Shown one piece after another: positions 21,440 to 32,167 of a DNA stretch of 64,000 nucleotides. The position numbers were made by a program, and so were the translations under genes. This DNA comes from Madurella fahalii (Eukaryota > Ascomycota > Sordariomycetes > Sordariales): assembly GCA_029876055.1 (NCBI GenBank), contig CM056878.1:248001-312000 (forward strand), in the 5' to 3' direction. The notes below the pieces were generated by a model that had not been told where the DNA came from, did no database searches, and saw only the letters and a list, made by a program, of their open reading frames with translations. Position 1 is the first letter of the stretch. Each line of letters begins with the position of its first letter.

Positions 21440-23664
21440 TCACCCGTGAAGCCCGCGTTGCGCATACTTCCACACATCCACCTCCCCAACCATCAGCCCC
21501 AGCAGGTACCTCTCCCAGTATCCCACCAGCGGCTCCTCAGGCAGCATCAGCGCCTGCGGCACCCTCGATAGGCCCTCCCCTTCCACTCGTCCCGTGTACA
21601 CCCACCTCCACGCATGATCGTCCTCCCCGACAGGGTACAGGACGCCAGCCGGGTACTTGCCCTCTTTCAGGCTCATCTCGCGCCCCGCCAGCCCCCTCAC
21701 CCTGCCCACAGCCTCCCACTCCTCCCTCTCCAAGAGCGCGCTCCCGCGTTCCAACCTCCACGCGCCCCTCCCTCTCTCGACCCGCTCCCCGCCAAGCAGA
21801 GCCCGGCACGTCCACACGCCCGCGTCGTCCAACCCCAGCCCTCCACAAGCCAGCCGCACCCTCACGCACGAGTGGATCCGCTCGTTGGTCCCCACAAGCG
21901 GCTCCCCTGTGTCCTCGTTGGTCGTCTCGTCCACTCGCAGCACCAGCCCTGGCCGCCGCACTGTCTTCCCTGCCATGGTGGTCACGACGCTCGTGGGGCC
22001 GCGGAGCATGCCAAGCCCCCAGGGACGGGCGCCCGCGCGGAGGAAGTGGGTGGGCGCGACGGAGGGCGGGGGGTGGGTGCACGGGATGACGGCCGGGTCT
22101 GGATCGGAGGCGCGAGGTGAGCGGTGGGTGCATTCGGAGGTGTCGCGGCGGGGGTGGTGGGGGTGGTGATAGGGAGGTTGGTAAACGGCAGGGTCAGCCC
22201 AGGGAAGGGGCCCGCTTGTGGAGTTGCTGGAGGTTCTGGTGCCGTTGTGTTGGCGTTTTCGAGGGTCTCCGTTGTGACTGCGGACGAGCTTGCTTACAGA
22301 GCGCGGCAGGAGGGATTTCACCGAGTCGAGGTTTGGGATGGATACCGGGAAGAGGGATGAGGCTCTGCTTTGTGGGGCGAAGGGGAAGGGATGGGCTGCG
22401 GAGTAGCGGAGCGTGTCGAGGAAGAGGGAAGCCATGCGCTGGAAGCTGAACTCGACGCCGAGGGCCGAGAGTTGGTCGCACATCCCTAAAGGCATCATGT
22501 TTTATCAATATAGGCTTCGATGGGCAAGTCGAATTCGAAGAAACTCACAAGCCAGAGTGATGTCAGCTATCTGCTGGTCGTGCCAGCCCCCGCCGACGTT
22601 GCCGTGATTGCCCGGAAACCAGACCTGCTTGAGATGAGTAGTGCTCCCAGGTACGCGTTCCCACAGCGACGGCCGGAAGGCATAGCGTGGCTCGTCGAGG
22701 GCGAGCGCCTGGAAGGCGTTCTCTACTTTGTTGGAGATCTGGGTGTTGGTGAATCTCCACGTGCGGTGCTTGTTAGCCGAAGTGGCCTGGAGCTGGGGCC
22801 TAAAGGGTGACTTATTGATCGGCCGAACCGCGGACTCCGATCACGGGAGCCGGCGGTATCCCAAGCGTGCCCACTGTATCCCAGACGGCGATGGCCTTGA
22901 TCTTGATCTCGGTAACGCCATCGTGATAAGTATCTCGAGTATATTTCATCTACAGGGTCATTAGCCAGTAGTAATAGAGATATGACTCAGACTGGAAAGA
23001 AGCCTGCCTCCCTCAAGCCATGCTTGTACCGAAGCATGCGGGCGCTTTCCCACTCAATCTTGGCTTGGCCATAGGAGCGGTCGTACTCGGGTAGGCCCGG
23101 CAGAAGGTAGTCGCGGGCGTTGCGGGTCGGGTTGCCCATGTTCTCGTAGTCGTCAAAGATGGCATGGAAGCGGTCCAAACCCTCAGGGGTCAGCAGGCCG
23201 ACCGAAGCAATCATGTCGGCGACTGACCGAGCGGTGAAGGCGCCGCGGGAGAAGCCGACCAGAATGATGGAGTCACCATCAACGTAATTGGCGCAGACAA
23301 AGTTGTAGGCCTCGCGGATGTCCTGATCCAGGCCCATCCCAAAGGCGCCGCCGGTAAAGCGGTCGATGGCGTTTGCGGTGCCGACACCGGGGAAGTAGTT
23401 GATGACCTGGTGAGTGCCATCGCTACAGGTCCGACACAAGACACGGGATATGCGCGTTACGTTGGACGGAGGTGCACTGAATTGGCGTCAGAAACACAAA
23501 TGTCAAGCGGACCTGCGCAGGGCGGCAGGGCCGCAGGCTGTGCACGGCACATACGCCTTTGTGCCTAATGAGTCCATCCATGTCCCATCGCAACAGACAA
23601 TAAGGCGCTTGGGAGGACCAGGCCGGTTTGCGTGGGCACGTTCGAGATCCAGCGGGGACGCCAT
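21440..23664 (-). CDS. DUF2235 alpha/beta-hydrolase-like protein
   Basis: Five exons: 23664-23555, 23476-22993, 22949-22845, 22786-22549 and 22485-21440. Phases match and give about 660 residues. Family hallmarks run in order: LIVCCDGTWMDS (about 21-32), then across splice 1 PSNVTRISRVLCRTCSDGTHQVINYFPGVGT, RFTGGAFGMGLDQDIREAY, the nucleophile-elbow motif VGFSRGAFTAR, KIKAIAVWDTVGTLGIP, FQALALDEPRYAF, LKQVWFPGNHGNVGGGWHDQQIADITLA, and WMCDQLSALGVEF. This domain (DUF2235) is related to bacterial type VI lipase effectors and is common in fungi, where its substrate is unknown. The long last exon (His/Pro-rich, then about 190 residues without a known domain) looks fungus-specific. The second intron is only 43 bp with a weak GTCTGA donor, so that junction is the least sure. 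Confidence 0.87.
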
Positions 23665-24896
23665 GGTCAAGCGTTGGGGTGTGCCGTGTGCGAAGTCGAA
23701 CAGCAGACCTTGTCACCCTGGGAGTTTGCGCCTGAGCGGAGTGTGCTCTGCTAGTAACAAGGACCATAGGGAACGCGTGCGACGGGCACGAACCTGACAG
23801 CGAATAGAGTCGTCTAGGGAACGCCCACTGTCTTGTCGGGTGCAGAGTGGTGAGACTGGGACTTCGAGAGAGGCCAACTTTGCAAAGCGCTAGGCGCCGA
23901 TCGGGCTTAGGCGCCCATGCTCAGCTCTTGGCACTGTTGGCAGGAAGGAGTCTCTACGTACGGCAGGGCAGGGCAGGGTAAGCTCTGTCCTGTACACAGG
24001 TAGCAAGCTGGCCTATTGGAGATTGGAGAATTCAAGGGTGCCGTGTGCGCTGTCACTGTGCGCTGGATCGAGGCTGCCTAGAGACAGGCATTTCCGCCTC
24101 GCACTCGATAGGTGAGTTTCAAATGCGCCCCGGCCTACTCTTCTCGAGCTCGCGTGCGCCACCTCAGTAAGGTACTTTAGTTCCGGGTGCTGATAGTCCG
24201 AGCCGATTTCCGGGCTCGATGCCGAAATGACTTCCACGTGGGAGTCGATGGGGTCGATGCCCGGTGCTTGAAGGAGCGGTCACCGGAAGTGTAACGAGCC
24301 GCCCATACGCGGTCTCCAACCAGTCACAGGGGGACATAGCACAAGACGTGCACGGCTTGGCCACTTCCTGTAGAGCCTCGCTCGAGCTCGCTCTGCTTCG
24401 ATTCTCTTTCTCATTCGTTCCTTCTTACTTTCATTCCTCGATATGCATTTTCCCTTTTGGCAACTTAAACCGGGCTGTTCCAGATTCGAATGACCGCTCG
24501 GCGTATGTCTCGGTTGCCGATTTCCCCGACTTCCTTATTCCAACCTATCCACGGAAGCCGCCGCCAGGACATGAGCAAAACGTACATATTATTAGCTGCT
24601 CAATTAGCAACTGTACGAGCCGATTCCTTCACTCACAGGACTGGACTCGGACGGGACTCGGACGGGACTTGGACGGGACTCGGACAGGACTCGAACCGGA
24701 TATTAATCAGTGACCGGAAAGCGTGCTGAGATGCTGCCGGTGTGGGGCTACCTTAGTTAGCCGACAGCAACCCCCCTTTCTTGCTTGGTTTCCCCATTGC
24801 TCACCACTTTTGCCTCATTTTTGCGCGTACCCGATTCTTTTGGGCTCGTTATGTTTACCAAATCTGAGCGCGCTACACCATCTCACCACAGCAGCA
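23665..24896. other. Intergenic region between divergent DUF2235 and aldo/keto reductase genes
   Basis: This stretch must carry both promoters. No further gene recognised. It contains the 11-bp tandem repeat at 24643-24694 and pyrimidine-rich DNA (24770-24860) just before the aldo/keto reductase start. Confidence 0.6.
24643..24694. repeat. 11-bp tandem repeat, GGACTCGGACG type
   Basis: Nearly five copies of GGACTCGGACG with single-base changes (one GGACTTGGACG, one ending ACA), about 200 bp upstream of the aldo/keto reductase start. Confidence 0.85.
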
Positions 24897-26105
24897 ATGG
24901 CACCACCCGGAAAGCTCCCTACCCGCAAGCTGGGCAAGGACGGCCCTGAAATCACGGCGATAGGCTTTGGCTTGATGGGGCTGAGCACGGCCTACGGGTC
25001 CGTTGGGTGAGTTCCAAAACTCGTCCAAGACCTATCAAGACCTACCAAGGCCTATCAAGGCCTACCAAGGCCACCAAAGCCGGTGCTCACACGTGATTCG
25101 GCAGCCCCGACGAAGAACGGCTGAAAGTGCTTGACCGAGCCTGGGAGTTGGGCTGCACCAATTGGGACACGGCCGACCTGTACGCCGACAGTGAGGACCT
25201 GCTTGGCAAGTGGTTCGCGCTGCATCCCGAGCGCCGCGCCGATATCTTCCTGGCAACCAAGTTCGGTCTACGGCCAGGCATCAGGGAGGATGGTACCCGT
25301 GGGCTTGTTGTCAATAGCTCGCCCGAGTACTGCCGTCAGCAATGCGAGAACAGCCTCAGGCGCCTCGGTGTTGACAACATCGACCTGTACTACATCCATC
25401 GCGTTGATCAAAAGACCCCCATCGAGAAGACCATGGCCGAGCTGGTCAAATTGAAGCAGTGCGTTGCATTATGCAGTGTCCGAGCCGGCCAGCTGCATGA
25501 CCGAATACTGACGGGGAGAAAGCAGGGAAGGGAAGATCAAGCATATCGGCATCTCAGCATCATCTGCCGACACCGTCCGCCGTGCCTGTGCCGTCCACCA
25601 CATCGATGCCTACCAAGTTGAGTACAGCCCTTGGGCGCTCGACATTGAAGGCCCCGAGAGCGGCTTTCTCCTGCAGACATGCCGCGAGCTAGGCGTTTCC
25701 GTATTTGCGTACTCGCCACTTGGTAGGGGCATCATGACGGGTCAGATCAAGTCACCCGACGATTTCGAACCCGGAGATCTGCGACGGTTATACCCCCGCT
25801 TCAGCAAGGAGAATTTTCCCAAGAACCTGGCACTTGTCGACAAGTTCAAAGACTTGGCTGCAAAGAAGGGTTGCACACCGGGCCAGCTGACTATGGCTTG
25901 GCTGATGGCGCAGGGCGAGGATATCCTACCCATTCCCGGAACCAAGAATATCAAGTACCTCGAAGAAAACATTGGGACCGTGCGTGTGAGTGTCTCGGCG
26001 GAAGAGGACCGAGAAATCAGGAAATGGATTGGCAAGATTGGCTCCGCCGGCGTTCGAGTCCCACCTGGGCTACTGGACGAATTTAATGATACACCAGCAC
26101 TATAA
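24897..26105 (+). CDS. Aldo/keto reductase
   Basis: Three exons: 24897-25006, 25105-25458 and 25526-26105, about 347 residues. Introns are GTGAGT...GGCAG (98 bp) and GTGCGT...AGCAG (67 bp), and both preserve conserved sequence (YGSVG|PDEERL; KLKQ|EGKIKHIGIS). The tetrad is visible: Asp58 and Tyr63 in NWDTADLYADSEDLLGKW, Lys89 in IFLATKFG and His135 in LYYIHRVD. AYQVEYSPW, FAYSPLGRGIMTGQI and DILPIPGTKNIKYLEEN follow, the last being the NADPH-phosphate site. The fold and length fit the AKR group of NADPH-dependent aldehyde or ketone reductases, such as YakC-like fungal enzymes, acting in the cytosol. The substrate cannot be deduced. The first intron holds a tandem repeat. Confidence 0.95.
25031..25070. 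repeat. 10-bp tandem repeat inside intron 1 of the aldo/keto reductase
   Basis: Four copies alternating CCTATCAAGA/G and CCTACCAAGG, with degenerate flanking copies. It fills nearly half of the 98-bp intron. Confidence 0.85.
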
Positions 26106-26418
26106 TTAGGGCGTTTAGAAACGCGTCAAAACAGAACTGCAAGCACAACTGCTACCCCCAGTAGTGAGAAACCGTTGTTTTTGAAAGTTCCAAGCTCAGA
26201 GCATTGACGTTCGAGGTTTGTCATTGCTCTTGCCTTGCAAAGGACCAAGCACTCTCGGCTCAGCATAAATGCTCGTCACTCCCCCCCTTTTTTCCCTCAT
26301 GCCGTGCCGAACTCGAGTATTTGTTGCCCGCACAACTCAAACAAATCAGCGTGACAGCTTCTCTCCATCTCCCCAAAAATCTTCAAGTCGTTGCCCAAAA
26401 TCCAGTCCAACGCACAAT

Positions 26419-26514
26419 AGCACACCCAAAGCACACCCAAAACACACCCAAAGCACACATAAAGCACACATAAAGCACACATAAAGCGCACACATAGCAC
26501 ACACAAAGCACAAG
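26419..26514. repeat. 11-bp tandem repeat abutting the next start codon
   Basis: Six units of AGCACACCCAA turning into AGCACACATAA, then degenerate CACA/AAGCACA copies that end at the ATG of the following small gene. If that gene is real, the repeat is its 5' leader: purine-poor in G, probably unstructured, CA-rich. Confidence 0.85.
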
Positions 26515-26892
26515 ATGCAATCCACCATGACACACGAGAAGAAGGAGAGCATTCTACATCGTGTGCGGCATGCCATCACCAGCAAGGTGCAATCAAAGTC
26601 TGCCAACAAAGTCACAGCCATCGCGGACACATTCCGACTGGACGTCCCCGGCGACAACACCTTCGACTGGGAGGAGTACTACATGATGCTGCGCCTGAAT
26701 TTCCCCGAGCCCCTTGATGACGACTACAACCCCGCCACATTCCACCGTCCAACACCAACCGAGTGGATCCGCCATGTGAACGTCCCACCCGAGACGCGGG
26801 CCTACATGTTGTCGCGGCTTGCTGCCAACAGGACAGCCAAGGCTCTCATGGACACGAAGGACGAACGAAAGCGGAAATGGCCCTACCCCTGA
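26515..26892 (+). CDS. Small hypothetical protein, 125 aa
   Basis: One uninterrupted frame with good start context (CACAAG before ATG). The protein is hydrophilic and without a signal or membrane segment. It has an N-terminal basic helix-prone part (EKKESILHRVRHAITSKV), a middle with FDWEEYYMMLRLNFPEPLDDDYNP, and a basic C-terminus (KDERKRKWPYP). I do not recognise a family. A second Met (M5) could also start it. It lies tandem behind the aldo/keto reductase, about 410 bp away. Codon use looks genuinely coding (C/G in third positions), which is the main support. Confidence 0.6.
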   Translation: MQSTMTHEKKESILHRVRHAITSKVQSKSANKVTAIADTFRLDVPGDNTFDWEEYYMMLRLNFPEPLDDDYNPATFHRPTPTEWIRHVNVPPETRAYMLSRLAANRTAKALMDTKDERKRKWPYP

Positions 26893-28353
26893 GGCTTGTT
26901 GCGGTTCAGACGGGAAGGGGGAAATACCGACAAGGAAGAGGGACATGGGAAGACTCAAGCCTGTACATGATCACGAGGAGGGTGGGGCGTTGGGGCAGTG
27001 TACTGTACGATTGTTCTGGGTCGGACTCCAAGGGCTCCAAGGGACGGAGCTGGGCCATGGTCATGTCGGCCAGCGCGGTGCGTTCCTTCATATTCTGTTG
27101 TAATCATGTAATCATAATACGGAACACAAAGCGGCGGGGCGTCAACCGTGCCATTTGATCAATCTGGTTAATTCCATATCCAGTGCACTCCCCGATATTT
27201 CCGTCCCAGAAAACCCATGGTCTGTTTTCAAATACCGCCAACAATCCACACTCGTAAACAGCATACTCCTTCATCCGGCAGTCCCCGTGTTGCCAACACC
27301 ATGTCGGTAAACAAACAGAAGTCTGGCTCGGTCAGCTAACGTGTTTCTCTCGCGACAACAGTTAATCGTTGACGCTGCTGCACATAGTGCGTTAATTTTA
27401 TCGGGCATGAATAATTTCAATAGGGACATCATCGTGTAGGAGAGTAAACGAGGGTAAGGGGGTAAACGAGAGTGGGGGTAAAACGAGTGTAAATGAGTGT
27501 GGGAAGGAAACGCGTGCAGAAACTGCCTTGCCTTACCTACTGAGCAGTTCAGAACCCGCCAAAATGCTCGTGACCGGCGTCTTTGGTCATATCTCGGAAG
27601 GAGTCGGCATGCTAAACAGCTTTTTATCTTCCATTGATGTATATTGCGGTCTTGTCCCTATCCCCAAGAACACAGTAACCATGCCCGTTTAGCCTGCAGA
27701 TGCCATTGCGGTAATTGCCATTTATGGAATCGCCGATGCTGAAGAGATTCTAACTAATCCGCGTTTGATGGGTGGTAGCATAGACACCTCGGCGAGCCAC
27801 GAATGGTGTGTTCTGCTTCCATTCGGCCCGTAGGACATCGGCGTTGTCTCCAAATGTATCGGGCTGCTTACCAGCAATCACCACGATGTTCATGGCGGCG
27901 AGGCGGGGAGTCATACGAGCTGTTAGGCTGGACCAGTCGCTTATTGGCCAGCTAGTATCTAGAACGAGGATCCGGCTACTTTTTGATGGTTCTTTCCGGA
28001 GCCAAGGAAGTGGACATAGTGCTTGCACCTATTCATATCGTGAGGCTGATGGCAAGTGTGCTGCTTGTCACGAATCTCATAGGTCAAGGTACCTTAGACT
28101 CGGCTCACGTCAGCTGCCGGGCATCTCCGGATTTTGCCATCTGCTACTAGCAGTCATCGGCCATCGTATTTGACGAGAGTTTTACCTCCTAAAATATGCG
28201 CTTATTCGTGTTCCTAATTAGCTTTTGCCGGCGGGTTCTCCAGCCCACAGCGGTGCAGGTGTTTTCGGAAGCTGGGAACTCGGTATCATGAGTTGACGGG
28301 TCATGGTATTGTGATACGAGTATGAAGCAATTCGTATGCTGCGAAAGTAAAGG
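26893..28353. other. Intergenic region, no gene recognised
   Basis: Contains AT-rich DNA (27100-27760) and a minus-strand frame at 27750-28028 (92 codons) without recognisable features. One GTACTGTAC word lies at 27000. Its end carries the promoter of the aspartic-protease-like gene. Confidence 0.5.
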
Positions 28354-28361
28354 TATAAAAA
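28354..28361 (+). promoter_or_regulatory. TATA box of the aspartic-protease-like gene
   Basis: TATAAAAA on the + strand. A start of transcription about 30 bases downstream excludes the first in-frame ATG (28322), which lies before the box, and favours the ATG at 28505 that opens with a signal peptide. Confidence 0.6.
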
Positions 28362-28504
28362 GCAAGCGTCAGGCCTCTTTCAAACGAGACCACATGAACA
28401 TCACAGCCATTTCACAACTCGAAACCAATACAGTCAACCCGCCGTTTTCTCAGACACTCGCAGATATCCGTTTGAATCGGCGTATGACGGATTTTGAACC
28501 CAAA

Positions 28505-29686
28505 ATGCAGCGTCGTCTTCTCTCCAACCTCGTTTGGGCGTTTACGTGTCTCTCCTGGGCGGCCGCTTCCGGCCCCTATAGCGGATACGACGTCTCTGTG
28601 CTCATCCCTTTTAACGACCAGACCAACCCGACGTGGACGAGGCCGGTTCATGTGACAATGAGAGTCGGCAGCCCTTCTGGAGACAGATTCGAGCCCTGGA
28701 TTGATACGGGGTCAACCGGCGTGGTTCTACCGGCCGTGGACATCACCGGGTTCAACCAGAACTCGTGCACATTGCTCAATCGTGGTTTTCATTATCTGAC
28801 AAGCAGCAACATCTTGTATCTGGGATGCTGGATCACCAGGGACTTGTACTTCAACACAGAGACTGATGAGCATCCCGTGGTCCACTCCCAAGTCCCCGTT
28901 CTGGCGGTGTACAGGAGGATCGAGTGCGATCCAGGCACCGATGACCCCTACGTGTTCCGCAATGGAGACTGCACCACCAAAATTTCGGATCAGCAGGATC
29001 CCACTGGCTTCGGCTTTATCGGTATCGGTTGGGGTCGCATGGATGACGGAAAGCCAGATGGGACATCCGACAAGAACCCATTGATCAACGTGGTCGAAAT
29101 CCCGGGCAGCCGCACTAGCAGGCTGTACAAGGGTTTCATCATCAAGAAGGAGGGCATCATCGTCGGGCTGACCGAGGGGAACAGGGTCGGCATCGACTTC
29201 GCCGACCTGCCGCTGCACAAGAACGACACTTCCGGGGGCGGTTCAGGCAGCGGCACCCCGAACTGGGGCCAGATCCCCGCCTGCATTTGGTTCGGCGCCG
29301 ACGACCCAGACACCGACCCCTGTCAGGAGGTGTCCGCTCTGCTCGACACCGGTATCGATCAAAGCTATTTCCGGATTCCCACCACGAGCGGGAGTCTGCC
29401 GCCGCAGAACGACGGAGCCTCGACCGTTGTGGACGGGACGACCGTCACTGTCAGCTTCAAGCCCAGTTCTCGTGGCTGGCTGACTAGGACGTCCCCTCAC
29501 GAATCCTTCAAGGTTGGTGTCTTCCCTGGAGGTCAGCACGACGTCACGCCGAGGGAGATGAGAGCTTACCGGAAGGATGGGTATGTGGTGACGACTTTTT
29601 TCAACTCGGGCATGCATATCTTCAGGAAATATGAGATCGCCCATGATGCGCAGCTAGGCCGAGTCGGCTTTAAAATGTGGACGTGA
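28505..29686 (+). CDS. Secreted aspartic-protease-like protein
   Basis: Single exon, 393 residues from the ATG at 28505; the frame is open 61 codons upstream, but the TATA box at 28354 and the signal peptide (LLSNLVWAFTCLSWAAASG, residues 5-23) decide this start. The first catalytic motif is WIDTGSTGVVLPA with Asp67. The second candidate is SALLDTGIDQSYFRIP with Asp281, where pepsin-type enzymes usually have D-T/S-G-S/T; Ile replaces that small residue. The spacing is close to that of A1 proteases. Cysteines are few and there is no obvious propeptide between signal and domain, and no GPI tail. It may be an active but divergent A1-like protease, or a catalytically altered paralogue. No neighbour suggests a specific substrate. 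Confidence 0.75.
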   Translation: MQRRLLSNLVWAFTCLSWAAASGPYSGYDVSVLIPFNDQTNPTWTRPVHVTMRVGSPSGDRFEPWIDTGSTGVVLPAVDITGFNQNSCTLLNRGFHYLTSSNILYLGCWITRDLYFNTETDEHPVVHSQVPVLAVYRRIECDPGTDDPYVFRNGDCTTKISDQQDPTGFGFIGIGWGRMDDGKPDGTSDKNPLINVVEIPGSRTSRLYKGFIIKKEGIIVGLTEGNRVGIDFADLPLHKNDTSGGGSGSGTPNWGQIPACIWFGADDPDTDPCQEVSALLDTGIDQSYFRIPTTSGSLPPQNDGASTVVDGTTVTVSFKPSSRGWLTRTSPHESFKVGVFPGGQHDVTPREMRAYRKDGYVVTTFFNSGMHIFRKYEIAHDAQLGRVGFKMWT

Positions 29687-30571
29687 ATGGCAATCCCAGA
29701 GATGCAGCTTGGAAGGTGTGTAAGGTCGGCTTCAAGAAGAAGAGGGCAAGGTTGCTGCAGAGCTGCGAACCGCGGACCGTTGCCGGGAGGATAGCGTGGG
29801 TACAGTCCGGAACTCCATAGAAATATGCGTTGTAAGCTAGAGTACCTTACTCATCACCCATTCCATTCTTGCATATCACCTACCTCAATATCTACCTCCG
29901 ATACCAAAGTGCTCAGATTTGTTCCATTCAACAGCTATACCGACCACGTCCCCATTCACGAGAAGTGCTCGTAATGCAGAGTCGCATATTGACGGGATCG
30001 GACGCCCGAGGTCAATGTAGAGGTAGAGTGTCTGACATGGTATTTTACAGTCAAGACCCGGCAGCGACAACCCCCGTTGACATGATCTCGCCTTGCCCGT
30101 CTCGCACTCACTCCCTTCCCGAGCAGAAGAACAACCACCCTTTCCTATGCATTACGTTATGAAACAGAAGAAGTAAACAAGAGAGTGGCCGTGGAGCAAA
30201 CGACAGATGACTCTATAGTAACTCCGCGCGACTCCCGGAACCTGGTAAGCAATTGGTGATCTACTAAGACTTCGACTCATTTCTCCTTGACTCGGGGGGA
30301 GAAGGGGGGAGGGGGGGGGGGGGGCGGGGGTCCACCGTTGGGCATATGTGGTTGAAATAAGCCACGGGAGTAACGCTGGAGCTCGGTGCGGCCTGGCCTT
30401 CCAAGCTGCCCTCCGGGTTCTGGAAACAGCGCGTAGAGCGACCGGCGGCAGCCGTGACAGCTCTACGCTACACCTCGTTGGACTCACACGGGGCCGCCCC
30501 CACCCCCCTGCTTTTCGTCCCTACCCCCTGAAGTCCGCGACTACTTGCAGACCGTTGCTAGAATCGAAATG
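29687..30571. other. Intergenic region between convergent genes
   Basis: Holds the 3' ends of the protease-like and LaeA-like genes. A run of 14 G (30311-30324), flanked by further G blocks, lies here. No gene recognised. Confidence 0.6.
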
Positions 30572-32167
30572 CTATGCCGCTTCGGGTTTCCGCCCGTAGA
30601 CAAAGCGGAGCTTCAAGTAGGCATGGGTTCTTCTATCTCGCAGGGCTTTCCGAAACGCGTCGAGGAATGGTCGGTACTCATCCTGTGGCCATTGCAGGAC
30701 ATTGTACCATAACAGCATGGTGAAGCCTAAGCGAAACCGCGTCAGCAGGTCAGGGCACTTTTAGATTATTGAAACAGTTTGCATGGTTTCCGGCGAAACC
30801 CTGCGGTGTGGGCATACCGGTATCCTTGAAGGAGCGGTCCGATTTACCCGGGCCATCATGAGGACATGAATCAAGGAAAGCCTTACCCTCAACGTCAGTC
30901 TCGAGCGAAAGCAAACTGATGCGCCCGAGCTCGGCGAGCTTCGGATCCCGAGGCCATCCTCCCATCGGAACCTGTACACCCAGTTCAGTCTCAAAACCTG
31001 GGCCAATGTGTTATTAGCGAGGGACTTGCCTTAAGGTTTACCACCTTGTAGTCGGTGACCCCCGCCTCCTCTATGCTCCTTCTTTGTAAATCCTCGGCAA
31101 CTACATTGAATGACTTGCCCATCTTTTCAGCCGCCCCCTTAAACAACCTATTCCATATCGCAATCGTAGGATTGTTTTCAACCGATCCGTCGTCACTGTA
31201 CAGCGTCGTGTCTACTTCGATCGACTCGATCCAGCCGCCAGGTTTGCAGCATCGGTATGCCTGCCTGAACAGCGCGGCCCAATCTGTGATGCCACCGAGA
31301 AGGTATCGCATGTGTATGAAGTCGAAGTTGTTGTCCCGAAAGGTCCAGTCAGTGCCGGCATCCTCGATCTCGAATCTCACGTTGGCCGGTACCCAGGCCG
31401 GTTGAATGGGAGAGAGATCCGTACCGATGACTTCGGCTTCGGGGTGCTCACAGCCAAAATCGCTGCGACGTTAATGATAAATAATAGCTGGCAAGGAGGG
31501 GGAGGGGAGGGAGCGGGACGTCTTACATGCACCAGATTCCTTGAAGAGAAAGGGCTTGTGTAAGTCTGATGAAGCTGAGATGAGAGCTGTAGGAGATTGT
31601 GTGCCGACGCTTACCTGTACCGGTGCCAACATCAAGGACGGTCAGGCCTTCGGCATCTTCCTGAATCGGCGCAAGGAAGAGCTTGTCGTCCAGGAGTTTC
31701 GTGAGGTAGTGATGACTGTCCAACACGGTCAGCGAACCGTTGGCCGAGAACGCTGGAAGCCGGTTACTTGCGCGAAATCGAGGGACTCTTGCTGCCGCCC
31801 GTCGTTTGGCACGAAGTACTCAGTGGCGTGGCGAGAGCTGTGGAACGTTCTTCCTCTCATGGCCCTATATTCTAGGACGCTAGATGTAATGGATGTGGTC
31901 GAACTCAAACTTTATTTTTTTATCAAGAGGCGGGGGTCAGTTTGTGCCATCGAGTCCGTTGCCAGCAAACTGCGCCAGGGACGGCGTGCACCGGGAAACT
32001 AACGTGTCATCATCCTCGTCGCTTTCATCTGAATCCTTCATGTGTTCGCGTTAGTTGCCGTGACGGTGTCGATTCGCACGAGGGGTCTACTCTGCTCATA
32101 CCACGGCCTCAATCATGGACGGCGCCGTGTCCGCCACCGGGACATCAGCAACCTGCCGTTTCGACAT
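30572..32167 (-). CDS. LaeA-like SAM-dependent methyltransferase
   Basis: Eight exons: 32167-32102, 32035-32004, 31909-31772, 31715-31615, 31539-31527, 31462-31030, 30971-30887 and 30726-30572, giving about 340 residues with all phases matching. The order is typical of the LaeA/UMTA family: an acidic DSDESDEDDDTLSSTTSITSS leader, LEYRAMRGRTFHS, then YFVPNDGRQQESLDFAHHYLT, KLFLAPI, motif I VLDVGTGTGIWCIDF, EVIGTDLSPIQPAWVPANVRFEI, NNFDFIHMRYLLGGITDW, CKPGGWIESIE, VPMGGWPRDPKLAELG and a C-terminus ending YGRKPEAA. Introns 3 (31771-31716) and 6 (31029-30972) are GC-AG with GCAAGT donors, and exon 5 has only 13 nt. Relatives include the secondary-metabolism regulator LaeA, but many paralogues have unknown targets. 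No biosynthetic cluster is adjacent. Confidence 0.9.

Noticed and set aside
28322..28504. N-terminal 61-codon extension of the aspartic-protease-like protein
   Set aside because: It begins before the TATA box at 28354 and would bury the signal peptide.
30572..32167. Secondary-metabolite cluster around the LaeA-like gene
   Set aside because: No PKS, NRPS, terpene cyclase, transporter or pathway transcription factor is present in the window; the neighbours are unrelated.
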